A stretch of 64,000 nt of DNA, taken from Gluconobacter thailandicus F149-1 = NBRC 100600. GTDB taxonomy: Bacteria; Pseudomonadota; Alphaproteobacteria; Acetobacterales; Acetobacteraceae. Made by a program: the position numbers and the translations under genes. Where the stretch lies: contig NZ_BANH01000024.1 of assembly GCF_000964465.1 (NCBI RefSeq), forward strand, positions 124,001 through 188,000. Reading direction: 5' to 3'. Shown here piece by piece: positions 1 to 9,123 of the stretch (positions within the stretch are counted from its first letter, which is position 1; each line of letters opens with the position of its first letter). The notes under the pieces are model-generated. The model worked only from the letters and a program-made list of their open reading frames with translations, searched no databases and was not told the origin of the DNA.

Positions 1-561
1 CGTAATGCGTTCATGCGGCGCAGTTTTCGGGGCCGCCGTGCCCACCCAGGCCGTCTTTTCCTGAAGCACTGGCTCACCGGGGAACAGCGAGGCGGTATGG
101 CCATCCGTTCCAAGCCCCAGCATCACGAGATCAAACAGCGGGCGAGCGGGATCAAGCTCCGTCGCGCCATACGCTGTCTCGAGCGTCTTCTGATAAGCGC
201 GCGCATCGACCTCTACCGTTGCAGCAGTCGGGATCGGATGCACGTTTTCGGAAGGAACCGGAACGCGACTGATCAGAACAGACTGACCAACCGCATGGTT
301 GCTGTCCGGGTGCCCTTCAGGAACGTGCCGCTCATCTCCGTAAAAGATCTCAACACGGTCCCAGGGAATACGCTTTGCCAGTTCCGGCTCGGCCAGCAGT
401 TCGAACAGACGCTTCGGCGTGGAACCACCAGACAGTGCCACGCGGAACTTCCCGCCCGTTTTGGCAAGAACACCGTCCACCAGAAGATCCGCCATTCGGA
501 GGGCTACTGCATCTGAGTTCGGCAGTATTTCCAGTGTGGCAGTATGGATATCGGTCGTCAT
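1..561 (-). CDS. pgl: 6-phosphogluconolactonase (partial, C-terminus beyond left edge)
   Basis: This enzyme hydrolyses 6-phosphoglucono-1,5-lactone to 6-phosphogluconate, the second oxidative step of the pentose phosphate pathway, in the cytoplasm. I translated the minus strand from the ATG at 561. The frame stays open for 187 codons to the window edge, so the last part is missing. Family marks are the phosphosugar-binding SGGSTP at residues 44-49, YGDERHV near 74-80 and GTDGHTASLFP at 151-161. The start overlaps the stop of the upstream HAD gene by four bases (ATGA), which indicates translational coupling. It is the last visible gene of the tkt-tal/pgi-gnd operon. DevB-type lactonases are usually about 230-260 residues, so roughly 50-70 residues lie outside. 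Confidence 0.93.
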   Translation of the reverse strand, partial: MTTDIHTATLEILPNSDAVALRMADLLVDGVLAKTGGKFRVALSGGSTPKRLFELLAEPELAKRIPWDRVEIFYGDERHVPEGHPDSNHAVGQSVLISRVPVPSENVHPIPTAATVEVDARAYQKTLETAYGATELDPARPLFDLVMLGLGTDGHTASLFPGEPVLQEKTAWVGTAAPKTAPHERIT

Positions 562-1418
562 GTGTTCCTGACCCTTGGCAGAATGTAGCGTTCGACAGCT
601 TTGGCCCAACCATCGCGCTCATTGGTGTCAGTAAGAACCTGGGCAGCGGCTCTCACGTCTTCTTCAGCCTGTCCCATGGCAATGCCCAGCCCTGCGACGG
701 AGAACATTGGCAGGTCGTTATGGGCATCGCCCAGACAGGCCACTTCATGCGGCGCCACACCATGGGCGAGGGCCAGTTCACGTACGGCCTCGCCTTTGTT
801 GGCAAGCGCCGGCGTAATATCGAGCAGCATCTCGGAAGAACGGCGCACACTTGCTTCACCACGGAGCATGGCTGCCAGTTCCGTCTCGACACGCTGGAGC
901 AGATCATAGTTATTGGTGACACCCATGACCTTGCCGATCCCGTCAAATTCATGACGCAGATCCGGCACTTCATGCGGCGTCAGACCCGTAATGCGGCGCT
1001 CATGTTCCACAAACGGCGTCGCAGCATCACTGACCATCCAGTGCGACTGACGTAGCAGCCAGGTCTCAATTCCATGGACATGCAGCATGTCATGCACCAC
1101 GGAAAGCACATCACGAGAGAGCACACGGCTGACTGTGGGCGTTCCGTCCGGCGCAAAGATGATACCGCCGTTGAAGCCCGCGTTTTGACCGTTCAAGCCA
1201 AGTTGTGAAATGTATTTTGTCATCGCAGCCGGAGGCCGCGCACTTGCGAGACAGAGCGGAATACCGCGCGCCTGAAGCTCCTTTGCCATCGCCAGCGTGG
1301 AGGGCGCGATGGTTTTCCCCGGTGTCAGGAGCGTTCCATCCATGTCGGAAACAACCATCCGGATTGTCTCCGGCAGTGGGGGGAGTTCCGCGTGAATAGT
1401 ATCGAGATCAATGGACAT
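558..1418 (-). CDS. HAD-superfamily (Cof-type) phosphatase
   Basis: This is a cytoplasmic phosphohydrolase of the Cof/YidA subgroup of the HAD superfamily, 286 residues. Motif I is DMDGTLL at residues 25-31, with the nucleophile and general-acid aspartates. The metal-binding motif IV is GDAHND at about 230-235, with a large C2-type cap between. The frame could extend to 1487, but the ATG at 1418 is preferred because the extra 23 residues do not resemble the family and lie in the spacer behind gnd. The substrate cannot be read from the sequence. Its position between gnd and pgl suggests a sugar phosphate or a damaged pathway intermediate, which is inference. Confidence 0.85.
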   Translation of the reverse strand: MSIDLDTIHAELPPLPETIRMVVSDMDGTLLTPGKTIAPSTLAMAKELQARGIPLCLASARPPAAMTKYISQLGLNGQNAGFNGGIIFAPDGTPTVSRVLSRDVLSVVHDMLHVHGIETWLLRQSHWMVSDAATPFVEHERRITGLTPHEVPDLRHEFDGIGKVMGVTNNYDLLQRVETELAAMLRGEASVRRSSEMLLDITPALANKGEAVRELALAHGVAPHEVACLGDAHNDLPMFSVAGLGIAMGQAEEDVRAAAQVLTDTNERDGWAKAVERYILPRVRNT

Positions 1419-1500
1419 GTAAGCCCCTGTCGGTCGGCCATATTGAATGGGGGAGTGAGCATACTGTGCCCACTCCCCCTTGCCCATCCGTCAGAGGGGC

Positions 1501-2499
1501 TTATTTCTGCTCGACGTGACCGCCGAAGCCGAAACGCTGCGCCGAGAGAATCTTCTCGGCGAAGTTATTACCCGACCGTGAACGGAAACGGGTAAACAGG
1601 GCCGCCGTCATGACAGGAGCCGGAACATCTTCTTCGATGGCGGCTTCGATCGTCCAGCGACCTTCACCGGAGTCAGCAACCTCACCGGAGAACTCGGAGA
1701 GTTCACCCGACTTGGCAAGCGCCTCTGCCGTAAGGTCCAGCAGCCACGACGATACAACACTGCCACGACGCCAGACTTCGGCGATATCGGCCATGTTCAG
1801 GTCGAAGCGCTCCCCTTCAGGCAAAACAGGAGAGTTCTTGCTCTTCATGATATCGAAGCCTTCAGCGAAGGCCTGCATCATGCCGTATTCAATGCCGTTG
1901 TGAACCATCTTCACAAAATGGCCTGAACCGGACGGGCCACAGTGCAGATAGCCCTGCTCGGCACGCGGATCGAGATTGGTGGAATCCCGGTTCGGCGTGA
2001 CGGGAACATCGCCCTTGCCCGGAGCCAGAGCTGCCAGGATTGGATCGATATAATCCGCAGCCTCCTTGGGTCCGCCGTACATCATGCAGTACCCACGCTC
2101 GAGGCCCCACACACCTCCGGACGTACCAACGTCAACGTAGGAAATCCCCTTTTCGGAGAGTTCTTCTGCACGACGGACATCATCCTTGTAGTAGCTGTTG
2201 CCACCGTCGATGATGATGTCACCCTTGCCCAGAAGAGAGGCAAGCTTCTTGACGCAGGCCTCAGTAATCGGTCCCGCAGGGAGCATGACCCAGACGACAC
2301 GATGAGCATCCCCTTCGAGGCCCTTTACAAGAGCCTCGAATGTGTCTGCCCCCGTGGCGCGCCCACCTTCGGCACGTTGCACGATGGAAGCCGTTACGGA
2401 CGGCGTGCGGTCATGCACAACAACATCATGTCCGTGACGGGTCAGACGGAGCGCAATGTTACCGCCCATACGACCCAGACCTATGATACCGATACGCAT
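1501..2499 (-). CDS. gnd: 6-phosphogluconate dehydrogenase, decarboxylating (short type)
   Basis: It oxidises and decarboxylates 6-phosphogluconate to ribulose 5-phosphate. The protein has 332 residues, matching the short class rather than the 470-residue enterobacterial class. The Rossmann fingerprint is GLGRMGGN at 7-14, the substrate motif DGGNS is at 98-102, and the catalytic Lys is probably K197 in HFVKMVHNG with N201. The end of the second beta strand reads HDRTP (29-33). NADP enzymes have Asn where this one has Asp30, so NAD use is likely; this is inference. The gene starts three bases downstream of the tal-pgi stop and belongs to the same operon. Confidence 0.95.
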   Translation of the reverse strand: MRIGIIGLGRMGGNIALRLTRHGHDVVVHDRTPSVTASIVQRAEGGRATGADTFEALVKGLEGDAHRVVWVMLPAGPITEACVKKLASLLGKGDIIIDGGNSYYKDDVRRAEELSEKGISYVDVGTSGGVWGLERGYCMMYGGPKEAADYIDPILAALAPGKGDVPVTPNRDSTNLDPRAEQGYLHCGPSGSGHFVKMVHNGIEYGMMQAFAEGFDIMKSKNSPVLPEGERFDLNMADIAEVWRRGSVVSSWLLDLTAEALAKSGELSEFSGEVADSGEGRWTIEAAIEEDVPAPVMTAALFTRFRSRSGNNFAEKILSAQRFGFGGHVEQK

Positions 2500-2502
2500 G
2501 CC

Positions 2503-5373
2503 TTATGCTCCCGCAATCGCTTTATGAATGGCCCCGGCAAGGGTCTTCAGGCCCTCTTCCAGCGGTCCGTCAATATGCACCCGCAGCGCACGACGCCCAC
2601 GGGCTGAAAGAACCTCGAAATCACCGCGAGCCTGCGCCGCCTTGACGACACCAAAGCTGAAGCCATGCCCCGGAACCGGAACATCGGCCGCATCCTTCGC
2701 AGTAACCTGGAGGAAAACACCACTGTCCGGGCCACCCTTGTAGGCCTGCCCTGTCGAGTGAAGGAACCGCGGGCCGAACTCGGCTGCCGTAGCAACCTTC
2801 AGCGCATTCCGCAGATCCATCCGGACGTCCTGCGCCCAGTCACGCGTCTCCCGGTTACGCTCGATGTAAGCCAGAAGGCCCACATAGTCGCCCGGTCCAA
2901 CACGCTCAAAGTGCTTCTTCAGAATGGACACCGTGTCGCCTGTGCCCAGAGCCGCAGCGTTCTTCTCATCCGCGTAGAAGGCGAGATTTCCGTCAACGGC
3001 AAAGGGTGCCTCAGCCGGAAGAGCGCCAGTTTCAGCATACGCCGTGGTCAGCTTGCGCGTTTCCACCTTGCTGAACTCGACATCCGGCTGATCGAACGGG
3101 TCAATGCCCAGAACCGCACCGGCAACAGCCGTGGCGAATTCAAAGACAAAGAAAGCCTGACCAATCTCATTCTTGTCCGACAGACGGACCGTCACGACCG
3201 GAGCTCCCGCTTCGCGCAGCGCACCCAGACGACTGTCAGGTGTGTCACCTTCAAGAAGCAGGTCCACGAAAACGCGGTCCTTTCCGTAGACGTCAGGCGT
3301 ACCGAGTTCTTCTTCATCAATCGGAACGAGACCCGTGCCCTTCTTACCCGTACTTTCAGCGATCAGCTGCTCAAGCCAGGCACCAAAGGACGCAATACCC
3401 TTGGACGCAAGGATCGTGACCTTGTCGCGGCCGAAGCATTTGGCTGAATGGCCAAGAATCAGGCCCAGCGTCACACCCGGATTGACATGAGCCGGTGCGC
3501 TCGGCCCACAGCTCTCGACCATCAGCGTCGTGATCGTCAGGAACCTGCGAACATCCAGTCCGCTGACAGCGGCAGGCACCAGACCAAAGTTGGACAGCAC
3601 GGAGAACCGGCCACCGATCTTCGGATCACCGTAGAAAATGCGCCAGAAGCCATTTTCTTCGGCAACCTTCTGCATGTGGGAGTCAGGGTCCGTGATGGCG
3701 ATGAAGTTATCGCCCGGAGCCTTGCCCAGAGCCTGACCAGCGACCGTCCAGAAATGCGCGAACAGGATGTTCGGTTCCAGCGTGCCGCCAGACTTACTGG
3801 CCACGATGAACAGCGTTTTCTTGAGATCAACTGCCTTCTCGTAAGTCCGGACCTGCTGAGGGTCCGTGCTGTCGAGAACATGCAGCTTCGGCCACCCTTC
3901 CTGCTGCCCGAACGTCTCGGCCAGCACTTCCGGACCAAGGCTCGAACCGCCCATACCCAGGAGAAGAATGTCAGTGAAACCACGGCTGCGGACATCGCGG
4001 GCCAGAAGTTCCAGCTCCTCGATGTGCCACAGACGGTCCTGAACGATGGTCAGCCAGTTCAGCCAGCCAGCTTCCGGCCCATTCGTCCAGACAGATGCGT
4101 CCTTCGCCCAGATGCGACGGACCAGACCTTCCTTGCTCCACGCCTTCTCGGATTCCGCAACATCGTCGCGGATTTCTGAGGGAAGGTCAGCTGTGACGTG
4201 GAGCAACCGTTTTCCCAGCACAGACTCCCGCTTTTCGGCGACCGCACCAAGCAGGGTATCGAAGGATTCAGAGAAAGAGGCACAGCCGTCCTTCACCAGC
4301 TTCGCCGTAACACCGGCCAGATCCAGACCAAGGCGCTCGGCTTCAGCCAGAACATGACGGGCTTCTTCAACATTTTCCGTCAGGCTCTCACGGAGCTTGC
4401 CGTGATCACGGAACGCATCGAACGTTGCTGGCGGAATCGTGTTGACCGTCTCCGGACCAATCAGCTCTTCGACGTACAGGACGTCAGAATAAGCCTTGTC
4501 CTTCGTGCCGGTACTGGCCCAGAGCAGACGCTGCGGGTTCGCACCCTTGGCAGCAAGTGCCTGCCAGCGCGGGCTCTTCTTGACGTCCAGATAGTACTGA
4601 TAGGCAACCTTGGCGTTTGCAATGGCAACCTTGCCACGCAGAGCCTTGAGCGCTTCCGCATCCTTGTCACCAGCAGCGACGCGGCGATCAATCTCGCCAT
4701 CGATCTTTGCGTCGATACGGCTGACGAAGAAAGAGGCCACGCTGGAGATGTGGGAAATGTCTTCCCCACGGGCGGCGCGGGCTTCAAGGCCGGAAATGTA
4801 GGCTTCCAGAACGTCCTTGTACGCCTCGAGGGAGAACAGCAGCGTCACATTGATGTTGATACCGTCTGCAATCGCTTCGCGGATCGCGCCCGTGCCTTCT
4901 GCCGTGCCCGGGATCTTGACCATTAGGTTCTTGCGACCGACAGCCTTCCACAGGCGACGGGCTTCCGTGATGGTGCCGTGCGCGTCAAATGCGAGATACG
5001 GAGAGACTTCGAGGCTGACGTAACCGTCCAGGCCCTTCGTCTTTTCAAACACCGGATAAAGGACACCGCAGGCAGCACGGATGTCATCAATCGCGAGGTG
5101 TTCGTAAAGGTCTCCCGCAGAGAGACCTTCCCCCTCAAGAAGTTTACGGATCTGGGGATCGTATTCCGTCCCCTTGCCGATGGCCTTCTCAAAAATGGCA
5201 GGGTTAGAGGTTACCCCACGAAGCCCGTCTTCCTCGACGAGCTTCTTGAGGCTGCCATCTTCCGTAAAGCTGCGCTGGATAAAGTCCAGCCAGGGGGACT
5301 GGCCGTGCTTTTCCAGATCCCGCAGGACACTGCCTACTTTTTCTAGGCCGGTATTAGAGATTGTGTCTGCCAC
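2503..5373 (-). CDS. tal-pgi: Bifunctional transaldolase / glucose-6-phosphate isomerase
   Basis: A 956-residue fusion. Residues 1 to about 370 are transaldolase (Schiff-base lysine probably in NLMVKIPGTAEG) and about 400 to 950 are phosphoglucose isomerase (GMGGSSLGPEV and SKSGGTLEPN phosphate-binding stretches). It links sedoheptulose and erythrose phosphates to fructose 6-phosphate and recycles that to glucose 6-phosphate, as needed by bacteria that run the pentose phosphate cycle. The frame opens with a GTG at 5388, but I chose the GTG at 5373 because an AGGAGAG ribosome-binding site overlapping the tkt stop lies five bases before it. Such fusions are known in Gluconobacter and some other bacteria. 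Confidence 0.94.
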   Translation of the reverse strand: MADTISNTGLEKVGSVLRDLEKHGQSPWLDFIQRSFTEDGSLKKLVEEDGLRGVTSNPAIFEKAIGKGTEYDPQIRKLLEGEGLSAGDLYEHLAIDDIRAACGVLYPVFEKTKGLDGYVSLEVSPYLAFDAHGTITEARRLWKAVGRKNLMVKIPGTAEGTGAIREAIADGININVTLLFSLEAYKDVLEAYISGLEARAARGEDISHISSVASFFVSRIDAKIDGEIDRRVAAGDKDAEALKALRGKVAIANAKVAYQYYLDVKKSPRWQALAAKGANPQRLLWASTGTKDKAYSDVLYVEELIGPETVNTIPPATFDAFRDHGKLRESLTENVEEARHVLAEAERLGLDLAGVTAKLVKDGCASFSESFDTLLGAVAEKRESVLGKRLLHVTADLPSEIRDDVAESEKAWSKEGLVRRIWAKDASVWTNGPEAGWLNWLTIVQDRLWHIEELELLARDVRSRGFTDILLLGMGGSSLGPEVLAETFGQQEGWPKLHVLDSTDPQQVRTYEKAVDLKKTLFIVASKSGGTLEPNILFAHFWTVAGQALGKAPGDNFIAITDPDSHMQKVAEENGFWRIFYGDPKIGGRFSVLSNFGLVPAAVSGLDVRRFLTITTLMVESCGPSAPAHVNPGVTLGLILGHSAKCFGRDKVTILASKGIASFGAWLEQLIAESTGKKGTGLVPIDEEELGTPDVYGKDRVFVDLLLEGDTPDSRLGALREAGAPVVTVRLSDKNEIGQAFFVFEFATAVAGAVLGIDPFDQPDVEFSKVETRKLTTAYAETGALPAEAPFAVDGNLAFYADEKNAAALGTGDTVSILKKHFERVGPGDYVGLLAYIERNRETRDWAQDVRMDLRNALKVATAAEFGPRFLHSTGQAYKGGPDSGVFLQVTAKDAADVPVPGHGFSFGVVKAAQARGDFEVLSARGRRALRVHIDGPLEEGLKTLAGAIHKAIAGA

Positions 5374-5384
5374 AGGCTCTCTCC

Positions 5385-7442
5385 TCACTTGCTACGGGCA
5401 GCCTGACGCTTTGCGGCGTCAAAGACTGCTTCCGGCGTAAACCCGAACTTGGTCAGAAGTGCAGAAGCCGGAGCCGATGCACCAAATGTATTCATGGCGA
5501 TGATCGCGCCGCCGAGACCAACATAACGATCCCAGCCAAAGGCTGCTGCCTGCTCAACGGCCACACGGCCGATCACGTCAGGCGGCAGGACAGAGTCGCG
5601 GTAGTCCTGAGGCTGCTCTTCGAAAAGATCGAAACTTGGGAACGATACCACGCGAGCCTTCACACCTTCTGCCGTCAGCTTTTCGTAAGCCGCGACAACC
5701 AGCGATACTTCAGAACCCGACGCCATCAGAATCACATCCGGCTTACCTTCACAGGAGGCCAGAACGTATGCGCCCTTTGCCAGACCAGACGCCGCGGCAT
5801 ACTTGCTGCGGTCGATCGTCGGCAGATTCTGGCGGCTCAGGGCCAGAACGGCAGGCTTGTGCGTCATAGGGATCAGGGTGCGCCATGCCTCTGCCACTTC
5901 GTTGGCGTCGGACGGACGGATCGTCATGATGCCCGGGGTCGCGCGAAGTTGAGCAAGCTGCTCGATCGGCTGATGGGTCGGGCCGTCTTCACCGACGCCA
6001 ATGGAGTCATGCGTGAAGATATACGTGACCGGCAGTTCCATAATGGCCGACAGACGGACCGGGGCCTTCATGTAATCCGAGAAGATCAGGAAGCCGGAGC
6101 CATATGCACGGATACCGGACAGCGCGATGCCGTTACAGATCGAGCCCATGGCATGTTCGCGCACACCGAAATGCAGGTTGCGGCCCCCATACGTGCCCCC
6201 CCACTGCGGCGGCTGGAACGATCCGCCACCCTTGATGTCCGTCTTTGTAGATGGCGTCAGATCAGCAGAACCACCGATCATCCAGGGCAGGTTCTTGGCA
6301 ACGGCATTCAGCACCTGGCCAGAGCTGGCACGGGATGCCACGCCCTTGGCGTCGGCTTCGAAAACCGGAATGTCCTTGTCCCAGCCTTCTGGCAGACGGT
6401 GCTCGAAGATGGCTTCAAGCTCGGCAGCTTCCTTGGGATAGGCTTCCTTGTAAGCCGAAAACAGCTCGCTCCACTCAGCGTTGGCAGCTGCACCGCGCTT
6501 CCCAAGACCTTCTGCGAAGTGTTCCTTCACACCATCCGGCACATAGAAGTCCCCAGCGCCGTCCGGCCAGCCATAAGAGGCCTTCGCGCCCTTGATTTCG
6601 TCTGCGCCAAGCGGCTCGCCATGAGCGGACGCCGTGCCAGCCTTCTTGGGAGCGCCATAACCGATGACCGTCTTCAGAACGATCATGCTTGGACGGTCCG
6701 TGACCTTCTTGGCTTCCTGAAGGGCCTTCAGGATCGCTTCCACGTCATTGCCGTCTGTCAGCGTCTGGACATGCCATTTGTAGGCCTCGAAACGCTTGCC
6801 GACGTCTTCCGTCAGGGCAAGGTCCGTCGACCCTTCAATGGAGATCTGATTGGAATCGTAAACCCAGGTCAGGTTCCCGAGACCAAGATGTCCAGCCGTG
6901 GACGCGGCTTCGGACGCCACACCTTCCATCATGTCACCATCGCCACAGAAGACCGTGACGTGATAGTCGAACAGCTTGAAACCGGGACGGTTATACGTCT
7001 CAGCCAGCCACTTCTCGGCAATCGCCATACCAACGGAATTGCCACAGCCCTGACCCAGCGGACCAGTCGTCGTTTCGACACCAGCCGTGAACCGGTATTC
7101 CGGATGGCCCGGCGTGCGGGAATTCAGCTGACGGAACTGCTTCAGATCCTCGATCGTCAGAGCCGGGCTCTCGACAACTTTGCCATCCTGAATGTCCCGG
7201 ACGCCTGCCAGGAAGAGCGTCGAGTACAGCAGCATGGACGCATGCCCGACGGACAGGACAAAACGGTCTCGGGCCGGCCATAGCGGATCGGCCGGATCGT
7301 AGTTCAGATCATGCTGCCACAGCGCATACATGGCCGGAGCCAGAGCCATCGCCGTTCCGGGATGACCGGAATTCGCGCGCTCGACAGCGTCCATGGAAAG
7401 TGTGCGGATGGTATTGATACCGAGTTCAGGAAGGGTACTCAT
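5385..7442 (-). CDS. tkt: Transketolase
   Basis: Thiamine-diphosphate enzyme that moves two-carbon units between pentose, tetrose and hexose phosphates. Its 685 residues match the usual 660-700. The ThDP/Mg motif starts at GDGDMMEG and runs to the NQI about 30 residues later. The pyrimidine-domain motif GVGEDGPTHQP and the transketolase signature near the N-terminus (RANSGHPG) are present. It is the first gene of the minus-strand operon tkt, tal-pgi, gnd, HAD, pgl. The stop lies just before the tal-pgi ribosome-binding site. The 122 bases upstream are shared with a divergent metallo-hydrolase gene and presumably hold both promoters. Confidence 0.96.
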   Translation of the reverse strand: MSTLPELGINTIRTLSMDAVERANSGHPGTAMALAPAMYALWQHDLNYDPADPLWPARDRFVLSVGHASMLLYSTLFLAGVRDIQDGKVVESPALTIEDLKQFRQLNSRTPGHPEYRFTAGVETTTGPLGQGCGNSVGMAIAEKWLAETYNRPGFKLFDYHVTVFCGDGDMMEGVASEAASTAGHLGLGNLTWVYDSNQISIEGSTDLALTEDVGKRFEAYKWHVQTLTDGNDVEAILKALQEAKKVTDRPSMIVLKTVIGYGAPKKAGTASAHGEPLGADEIKGAKASYGWPDGAGDFYVPDGVKEHFAEGLGKRGAAANAEWSELFSAYKEAYPKEAAELEAIFEHRLPEGWDKDIPVFEADAKGVASRASSGQVLNAVAKNLPWMIGGSADLTPSTKTDIKGGGSFQPPQWGGTYGGRNLHFGVREHAMGSICNGIALSGIRAYGSGFLIFSDYMKAPVRLSAIMELPVTYIFTHDSIGVGEDGPTHQPIEQLAQLRATPGIMTIRPSDANEVAEAWRTLIPMTHKPAVLALSRQNLPTIDRSKYAAASGLAKGAYVLASCEGKPDVILMASGSEVSLVVAAYEKLTAEGVKARVVSFPSFDLFEEQPQDYRDSVLPPDVIGRVAVEQAAAFGWDRYVGLGGAIIAMNTFGASAPASALLTKFGFTPEAVFDAAKRQAARSK

Positions 7443-7518
7443 CGGTATGGGATCTCCGGCTTGTGACGAGCGGGGGAAAGGTCAATGATGCCCCCCGCAC
7501 CTTCTGCAGCCACGGCAT

Positions 7519-7534
7519 GACGCGTTATCGCGTC
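7519..7534. promoter_or_regulatory. Perfect inverted repeat in the tkt / metallo-hydrolase divergent spacer
   Basis: Six-base arms GACGCG and CGCGTC separated by TTAT, followed at once by another TGACGC copy. It sits in the only intergenic space upstream of the whole pentose phosphate operon and could be an operator. No regulator is identified, so the role is inference. Confidence 0.3.
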
Positions 7535-7564
7535 TGACGCAATGCTTGATGGGTAAACCATATT

Positions 7565-8584
7565 GTGAAACACGCTCTTGTGCTCGACGACAACCCGCTA
7601 CACTTCGATGGAACACGTTATTTCAACCCACCTGCGTGGCGTCCGGATGACCTTGGCCCAGCGCGAACACCGGCCCAGCGCGTCCGAAATATCCTAAAGT
7701 GGCAGCTCAGCCTGCGTCCCCGCTGGCCTGATGCCCTACCACCACAGAAACTCCACACCCTGACTGCTCCCGCGCCCGGTGAATGTCTTGCAACCTTCAT
7801 CGGCCATGCCACCGTCCTGCTTCAGTTCGGCCGGCAGGGACGTGAACCATTACGCATCATCACGGACCCGGTGTTCTCGGAACGCTGTTCCCCCTTCCGC
7901 AGTTTCGGTCCCAAACGCGTGAGGCCCCCCGGAATTACACTGGATGCCCTTCCTCCAATTGATGTGATCCTGGTGTCGCACTGCCATTACGACCACATGG
8001 ACCTTCCGACACTGCGTGTGCTGGCAGAAAAAAACGACGCACTTTGCATTTCTTTGCCCGGCAACCGTCGACATCTGGAGAAGTCTGGCCTCCCCCGCAT
8101 CGTTGAACTCGACTGGTGGGCAGAAACCGAGGCCGAAGGCGCGCGCATCACGGCGACCCCCGCCCTGCATGGGAGCGCCCGCACACCATTTGATCAGAAC
8201 CAGGCACTCTGGGGCGGCTTCATGATCGAAGCCGAAGGTAAAAGAGTCTTCTTCGCCGGCGATACCGCATGGGGGAAACATTTCGAGGCCATTCATCGCC
8301 GATGGGACACGATGGATCTCGCCATTCTTCCCATCGGGGCCTACGAGCCACGCAACTTCATGCGCCGGGTTCACATGAACCCGGAAGAAGCCGTCATGGC
8401 CTTTGACACCCTCAAGCCGGATCACGCTATGGCCATCCATTTTGGAACCTTCCAGCTCACGGATGAAGCCATTCTGGAACCGGGTGCCCGGCTGAAGATT
8501 GCTCTTCAGGATCGACCGCCTCTCTTCAAGGCACTGGAAAACGGCGAAACCCTTGCCCTTTCGCCGCTTTCCCCAACTCGCTAA
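7565..8584 (+). CDS. MBL-fold metallo-hydrolase, NAPE-PLD-like
   Basis: This 339-residue protein has a beta-lactamase fold. The metal motif is SHCHYDHMD (HxHxDH), with further ligands in the ALHGSA, FAGDTA and AIHFGTF stretches. The last of these and the overall layout resemble the N-acyl-phosphatidylethanolamine phospholipase D / RomA group rather than true beta-lactamases. No signal peptide is visible, so it should be cytoplasmic. Translation begins at a GTG. It is transcribed divergently from tkt, and the next gene follows closely on the same strand. The natural substrate is unknown; a phosphodiester lipid is only a guess from the family. Confidence 0.82.
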   Translation: MKHALVLDDNPLHFDGTRYFNPPAWRPDDLGPARTPAQRVRNILKWQLSLRPRWPDALPPQKLHTLTAPAPGECLATFIGHATVLLQFGRQGREPLRIITDPVFSERCSPFRSFGPKRVRPPGITLDALPPIDVILVSHCHYDHMDLPTLRVLAEKNDALCISLPGNRRHLEKSGLPRIVELDWWAETEAEGARITATPALHGSARTPFDQNQALWGGFMIEAEGKRVFFAGDTAWGKHFEAIHRRWDTMDLAILPIGAYEPRNFMRRVHMNPEEAVMAFDTLKPDHAMAIHFGTFQLTDEAILEPGARLKIALQDRPPLFKALENGETLALSPLSPTR

Positions 8585-8619
8585 CCTAGAGCAAGATTGT
8601 CCCCTTGGTGGAAACCGTC

Positions 8620-9123
8620 ATGAACGCACAGACCGTCAACTTCACCCCCGAACAGATTACCGCCCTGTTCATTGACGCCGCCCGTGAGGGTGACACAGAC
8701 CTGCTGACCCAGTTTCTGGATGCTGGCATGGTGATTGATACACCGGACAGCCGTGGATATACGGCCCTCATCGTCTCGACCTATAACGGACACGTGGACG
8801 CAGCCCGACTGCTCCTGCAGCGCCGCGCCAATACGGAAGCCACGGATCTCAAGGGCGCGACTGCTTTGTCAGGTGTGGCCTTCAAGGGCCTGACAGAGAT
8901 CGCCAAAATCCTTATCGACCACGGCGCACAGGTCGATCATGCCAATTTCTCGGGACGGACCCCGCTTATGTTTGCGGTAATGTTCGGCCGGGCAGACATG
9001 GCGCGGCTCCTACTTTCCGCAGGGGCTAACCCCGAACACCGGGACATGGATGGTGTTTCGGCACGTGATCTGGCTGAACGGCAGAACCTGACGGGCCTTT
9101 TTACCGAAGGGACAGGCGCATGA
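8620..9123 (+). CDS. Ankyrin-repeat protein
   Basis: 167 residues made almost entirely of ankyrin repeats: at least three units with the G-T/D-A-L-x-x-A and A-x-x-L-L-L pattern (for example GYTALIVSTYNGHVDAARLL and GRTPLMFAVMFGRADMARLL). There is no signal peptide or membrane segment. The frame opens upstream with TTG at 8605, but the ATG at 8620 gives a normal N-terminus and is preferred. Its stop overlaps the hisC start by four bases, so the two are translationally coupled. Ankyrin repeats bind other proteins; the partner is unknown. Confidence 0.85.
   Translation: MNAQTVNFTPEQITALFIDAAREGDTDLLTQFLDAGMVIDTPDSRGYTALIVSTYNGHVDAARLLLQRRANTEATDLKGATALSGVAFKGLTEIAKILIDHGAQVDHANFSGRTPLMFAVMFGRADMARLLLSAGANPEHRDMDGVSARDLAERQNLTGLFTEGTGA

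Noticed and set aside
5361-7283. 640-codon open frame on the plus strand opposite tkt
   Set aside because: It lies antisense to a clear transketolase, has low-complexity Arg/Gln-rich sequence without family marks, and is a frequent artefact in GC-rich coding DNA.
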